From: Parascedosporium putredinis
Lineage: Eukaryota; Ascomycota; Sordariomycetes; Microascales; Microascaceae
Reading direction: 5' to 3'
Assembly: GCA_949357655.1 (NCBI GenBank)
Contig: CASHTG010000021.1
Span: 682,001 to 746,000, forward strand
Length of the DNA: 64,000 bases
In this document: positions 60,954-64,000 of the stretch, one piece after another
Numbering within the stretch: position 1 is the first letter of the stretch
Layout of the letters: each line of letters starts with the position of its first letter
Position numbers and translations under genes: made by a program
Notes under the pieces: model-generated
Told to the model about the DNA's origin: nothing
The model's database searches: none
Seen by the model: only the letters and a program-made list of their open reading frames with translations

Positions 60954-61641
60954 GGAATGAATGGAGTTTGGTCTATGTGACTCGTACTCAAGAGCAGGAC
61001 AGCCCAGCGTGGGGCCCGGGAGATGGTTTGAAAGATGACTCGAGGGATCATTACCAAGCGCAGCTGCGAATCCGTTTCGCTTTGGCAACAGATCGCTAGG
61101 TGCCGGGACGAGCACTGGCTCCGTGGCTAGTGTGTTGCAGCCACTACAGAGGTCTAGTTTGCGTGGTCCTATTGCGCAGCCATGAGCGAATGGCGTTGAT
61201 CGTCTTATTACGCGGGTGAAAGGAGACCGATATCGGACAGCAGCCCCGGAAGCGATTGATAGAGGTTGGTGTTGAAACTAACCTCCACCACCGCAAAAGC
61301 CGCGTAGTGCCGTAAAGCCGAATTAGCGCCCATCGACGCGTAAAATGTCCGATGGATCAATATTCATATTCGAGAGGAGATGTTGGAACTACGTGGCCGG
61401 AACGGCGCACGGTGGTGGAGGATGATGTGTGAATCCGGGTAAAGTCCCAACACGAGGTTTGTTTGCTCTTTGTAGAGGTATAAAGTAAAGGAGAAACGAG
61501 GAGTAAGAAAAGCGAGAGCGCGTGTGATAGATAAGCTTCAAGATATATGAGATGATGCGCGTCAAGACAGGGTAGATGGCAGCGAAATGGCAGCGCCTCC
61601 TAGCCCTGCTTAGGAGAGATGGGTAGGCGGGGAAAACGGGA
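59353..61641. other. Intergenic, 2.3 kb
   Basis: Between the VPS25 promoter and the 3' end of the bHLH gene (both minus). Contains a (GA)16 tract at 60918-60950 and A-rich stretches at 60420-60445. I looked on the minus strand for the rest of an SREBP (membrane segments, C-terminal domain) and found none. Confidence 0.5.
60918..60950 (+). repeat. (GA)16 microsatellite
   Basis: 33 uninterrupted bases of GA in intergenic DNA. Confidence 0.95.
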
Positions 61642-63002
61642 CTACATCAGGCCCGCGAGGGATCCAACCATGAGTTTGCCGAGATAAGGGGCAGAGCTTC
61701 GCCATCTGTCCTGCTGCATCTGCTGCATTTGCTGGATCTGTTGCTGTCGGACGGCGGCCGGGTTGGGATTGTATGGTTGCTGCGGTACGGGATAGGGCTG
61801 CTGGCCCATTTGCGCCTGGGTATGCGCTTCATATCCTCGGGGACTTGAATCATGCCAGCCGGGGCCGGCTCTGGCGAGCCTTGGGGATTCATAGCTTGGC
61901 TCATGAAGGCCTGGCTCTCCTGCGCAGGATATTGCATAGGCGGGGGTTGCTGGAGGGGCTAATGGCTCCGTTCATAGCACCAGCCATGAACAACTTCTCG
62001 AAAGCAGCGATGCGCTGTTGCATCGCGTGGTTCTCGTCCAGGAGACGATTATTCCTCTTCTCCAGATGCCGTATATATTCGGTGGCTTTGCTCAAGACCT
62101 AGAATCTCCGTTAGCAAAGAAAGAGGTTTCACGGGCCCAACTATGCCCTCTCGGCGGGTCGCCTGCTCATGAACTCACGGTAGCCTTGTTCAATTTATGG
62201 GCCGGAGTTAGTCCGTGTAGTTCCTCGCGGTCTTCGGTGGTATCCTCGCCCCTCGCACTCTTAGACATGATGCGCAGACTCGGCACGCTGTCGCGGAGGG
62301 CGGCGATCTTGTCGTTGAGGTTTGTCCGATACCTCTTCTCGATCATGTTATGCGCCGTCTTCTTGACTGGCTGGGTGCCGTCGTCGTCGTCATCGTCGTC
62401 GTCGATGTCGGCCGACGACTTGCGCTTCCTGTTGCCCAAGTGCTCGGGGACGAGATACCTCCGGGCCTCAAGCTACTGGGAGACTCGAGCGCTTGATCCG
62501 AGTTTGTTGATTGGAATTGTAAATGCGATGGCATGGCGATGTTGCGGAGAGCTTCTTGTTGGGCGGGGGTTAGACTTCCTAGCGCACCGGGTGGGAGGCT
62601 TAAGACATCGTTCGGGTCGTTACTCTGGCCTTGGGAAGGAATTTGGCCGGGGTTTTGCTGTCCACCTGCCATTGGATTAGAGTATAAGGGGGCCGAGGCA
62701 ACGTTTTGTTGACCAACACCCCAGGGAGCGTTCTGAAATAGTTGTTCGGATGCTTGACCGGCGGATGAGGGATCGAACGGCCAATTAGGGTTTGGGTTGA
62801 AGTACGATCGCGATTCGTCGTTCGAGAAGGCACTATTCGAGGGATCGGCTGTTGTTGACGTTGGCGTAGGAAATTGGGTATTCGTTTGGGGTGTGACGTT
62901 ATCGACGAGATTGGTGTTGCTGTTGTTATCAAGGGCGGAAGAGGTCCCTTGACTATTAGAATCTTCGAGGCCATACATGGCCGAGGGGTCTTGGTCCGTC
63001 AT
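61642..63002 (-). CDS. SREBP-type bHLH-zipper transcription factor lacking the membrane domain
   Basis: Start ATG 63002-63000 gives MTDQDPSAMYGLEDSN and a long Asn/Pro/Gln-rich activation-like region. An acidic run (ADIDDDDDDDDGTQP) precedes the basic helix: AHNMIEKRYRTNLNDKIAAL. The Tyr in EKRYR is the hallmark of sterol regulatory element binding proteins (others have Arg). A loop insert (SARGEDTTEDREELHGL) and helix 2/zipper KATEYIRHLEKRNNRLLDEN follow across an 80-base intron (62178-62099, GTGAGT donor). A Gln-rich tail ends YLGKLMVGSLAGLM and a TAG at 61644-61642. In full-length fungal SREBPs (SrbA, Sre1) a similar GKLMVGSLAG sequence begins the first membrane span; here nothing follows. 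Frame slips near 62455, 61955 and 61830. It may be a soluble SrbB-like factor, a truncated SREBP, or wrongly ended by a sequence error. Confidence 0.82.
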
Positions 63003-64000
63003 ATTGCCAGACACGGGATCACTGCCTGCAGAGGTGGGCTGATCCCAGGCAGGGGAGGATCCCCTTTCAAGATGAGGACCGGGAGATTAGGCCCGTGGGC
63101 GGGGGAGGCCCGCGAGGACGGCGAGCGCACGAGTCGAAGCGGAAGGGGAGGGAGGAGGTTCCACGAAGGGGGAGGGGGAAGGAGTGAGCAAGCGCCGAAG
63201 GAGCTGGAGGGTAGGAAGCCACGCGAGAGGCAGGGTCTCAGCTCAAAGGATGGGGTGGGGCGGGGACTGCCGCACCGCAGGCACAGGTTGTGGGAGGGCA
63301 ATGTCCAGGATGAGGCGATATCGATCGTTTGTCGATGCGAGCGACTTTTCTTTGTCTCTCTCACGGGTGGAGAGGAGGGCTGTAGTGTATGGGAGAAGAG
63401 AGAGTGTGAGAGGAGGGGGAGCTGTAGGCCCAATGGGACGAGGGGCAGGGCGGCTCGGGAGGGGGCGTGCGACGGACGGTGGATGTTGGCAGAGCGAAAG
63501 GGGTCGCTGTTTTCGTCTCGAGAATCTTACGAGCAAGAAGCCGCGAAGGAAAGGAACCCGTGCTTTGGGCAATTGGGAACACTAACAGCCAAGGCGCAGA
63601 AATTGCCTGTTTAGAGGTCGTATGATGGAGAAGCGTAGGCAGGGGTGTAATGTCCCGAAAAGAAGGGTGCTACCCGTGGTGGTTGTTCGTTTGTCGGTCT
63701 CTGGTATGTTTCGCGGATTTTGCTCGAGGCAAGGAAGTCTTGCGTTGTGTTGCACAGAGCGAAGGGGGATGTGGAGGGTATTTCGATGGTCACTCTCGGG
63801 AAGATTATGTACGATCGACGCAGATTCAGGCCCCCATAATAAAAAAATAATGAGAATGAGAATAATAATATGGGCCTACAAGCCAAGCTGCGAAGCAGAG
63901 AGTAATGGTGCGGCGGCTTTGCTCCTGTCAACGGGGAGGTCGTCTGTGTAGCAGGTCGAAAAGGTCAAGAGGTTGCGATGTCTCGTCGCCGACAAGGAGG
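63003..64000. promoter_or_regulatory. Upstream region of the bHLH gene
   Basis: On the minus strand this is pyrimidine-rich (63100-63470), as expected of a leader and promoter of the bHLH gene. Open frames of 100-250 codons on both strands follow the skewed composition and show no domain. An upstream noncoding or coding exon cannot be excluded. Confidence 0.45.

Noticed and set aside
1..64000. CRISPR arrays, insertion sequences, phage or plasmid features
   Set aside because: Spliced eukaryotic genes throughout; no spaced direct repeats or transposase frames seen.

Overview
The window reads as nuclear DNA of a filamentous ascomycete (Pezizomycotina, most likely Sordariomycetes). The evidence is short spliceosomal introns (about 50-110 bases) with GTAAGT-type donors and CTAAC/CTAAT branch sites, protein-coding genes on both strands, long pyrimidine-rich upstream regions, and clear fungal or fungal-type proteins. 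These include Argonaute, a CECR1/ADGF-like adenosine deaminase, Srp40, an Rsm1-like C3HC protein, Lsb5, TFIIE-beta, cytochrome b5, F-actin capping protein alpha, Cdc27/APC3, carboxy-cis,cis-muconate cyclase, Rtt107/Brc1, VPS25 and an SREBP-type bHLH factor. No bacterial, plasmid, phage or CRISPR features were seen.

Layout. 1-971: 5' part of an RGG-rich Argonaute on the minus strand, cut by the window edge. 972-6168: empty 5.2 kb. 6169-8427: deaminase (+). 10019-11886: unknown multi-pass membrane protein (+). 12549-13940: Srp40-like (-), divergent from an Rsm1-like protein at 14718-16306 (+). 18071-18589: small cysteine-rich secreted protein (+). 19817-21505: Lsb5-like VHS/GAT protein (+). 21506-37727: about 16 kb without a recognisable gene, ending in a pyrimidine-rich leader of a four-finger C2H2 transcription factor (37728-39214, +). 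40699-45285: TFIIE-beta, cytochrome b5 and capping protein alpha, all on minus. The last is divergent from a DUF2461 protein (45895-47332, +). 48338-50888: Cdc27 (+). 53158-54402: muconate cyclase (+). 55152-58010: six-BRCT Rtt107/Brc1 (+), convergent with VPS25 (58546-59352, -). 61642-63002: SREBP-type bHLH gene (-) that stops where the membrane domain should begin.

There is no metabolic or defence cluster. The genes are mostly single-copy housekeeping functions (transcription, mRNA export, endocytosis/ESCRT, actin, cell cycle, DNA repair) scattered between long intergenic stretches.

A dominant technical theme is that most conserved genes cannot be read in one frame even after splicing. The frame slips by one base at short homopolymers, nearly always as if one base of the run were missing, while protein similarity continues on both sides. 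TFIIE-beta, cytochrome b5 and VPS25 need no correction. I read this as sequence or assembly error, not mass pseudogenisation. Coordinates below are genomic spans and exon bounds as seen in the given sequence.
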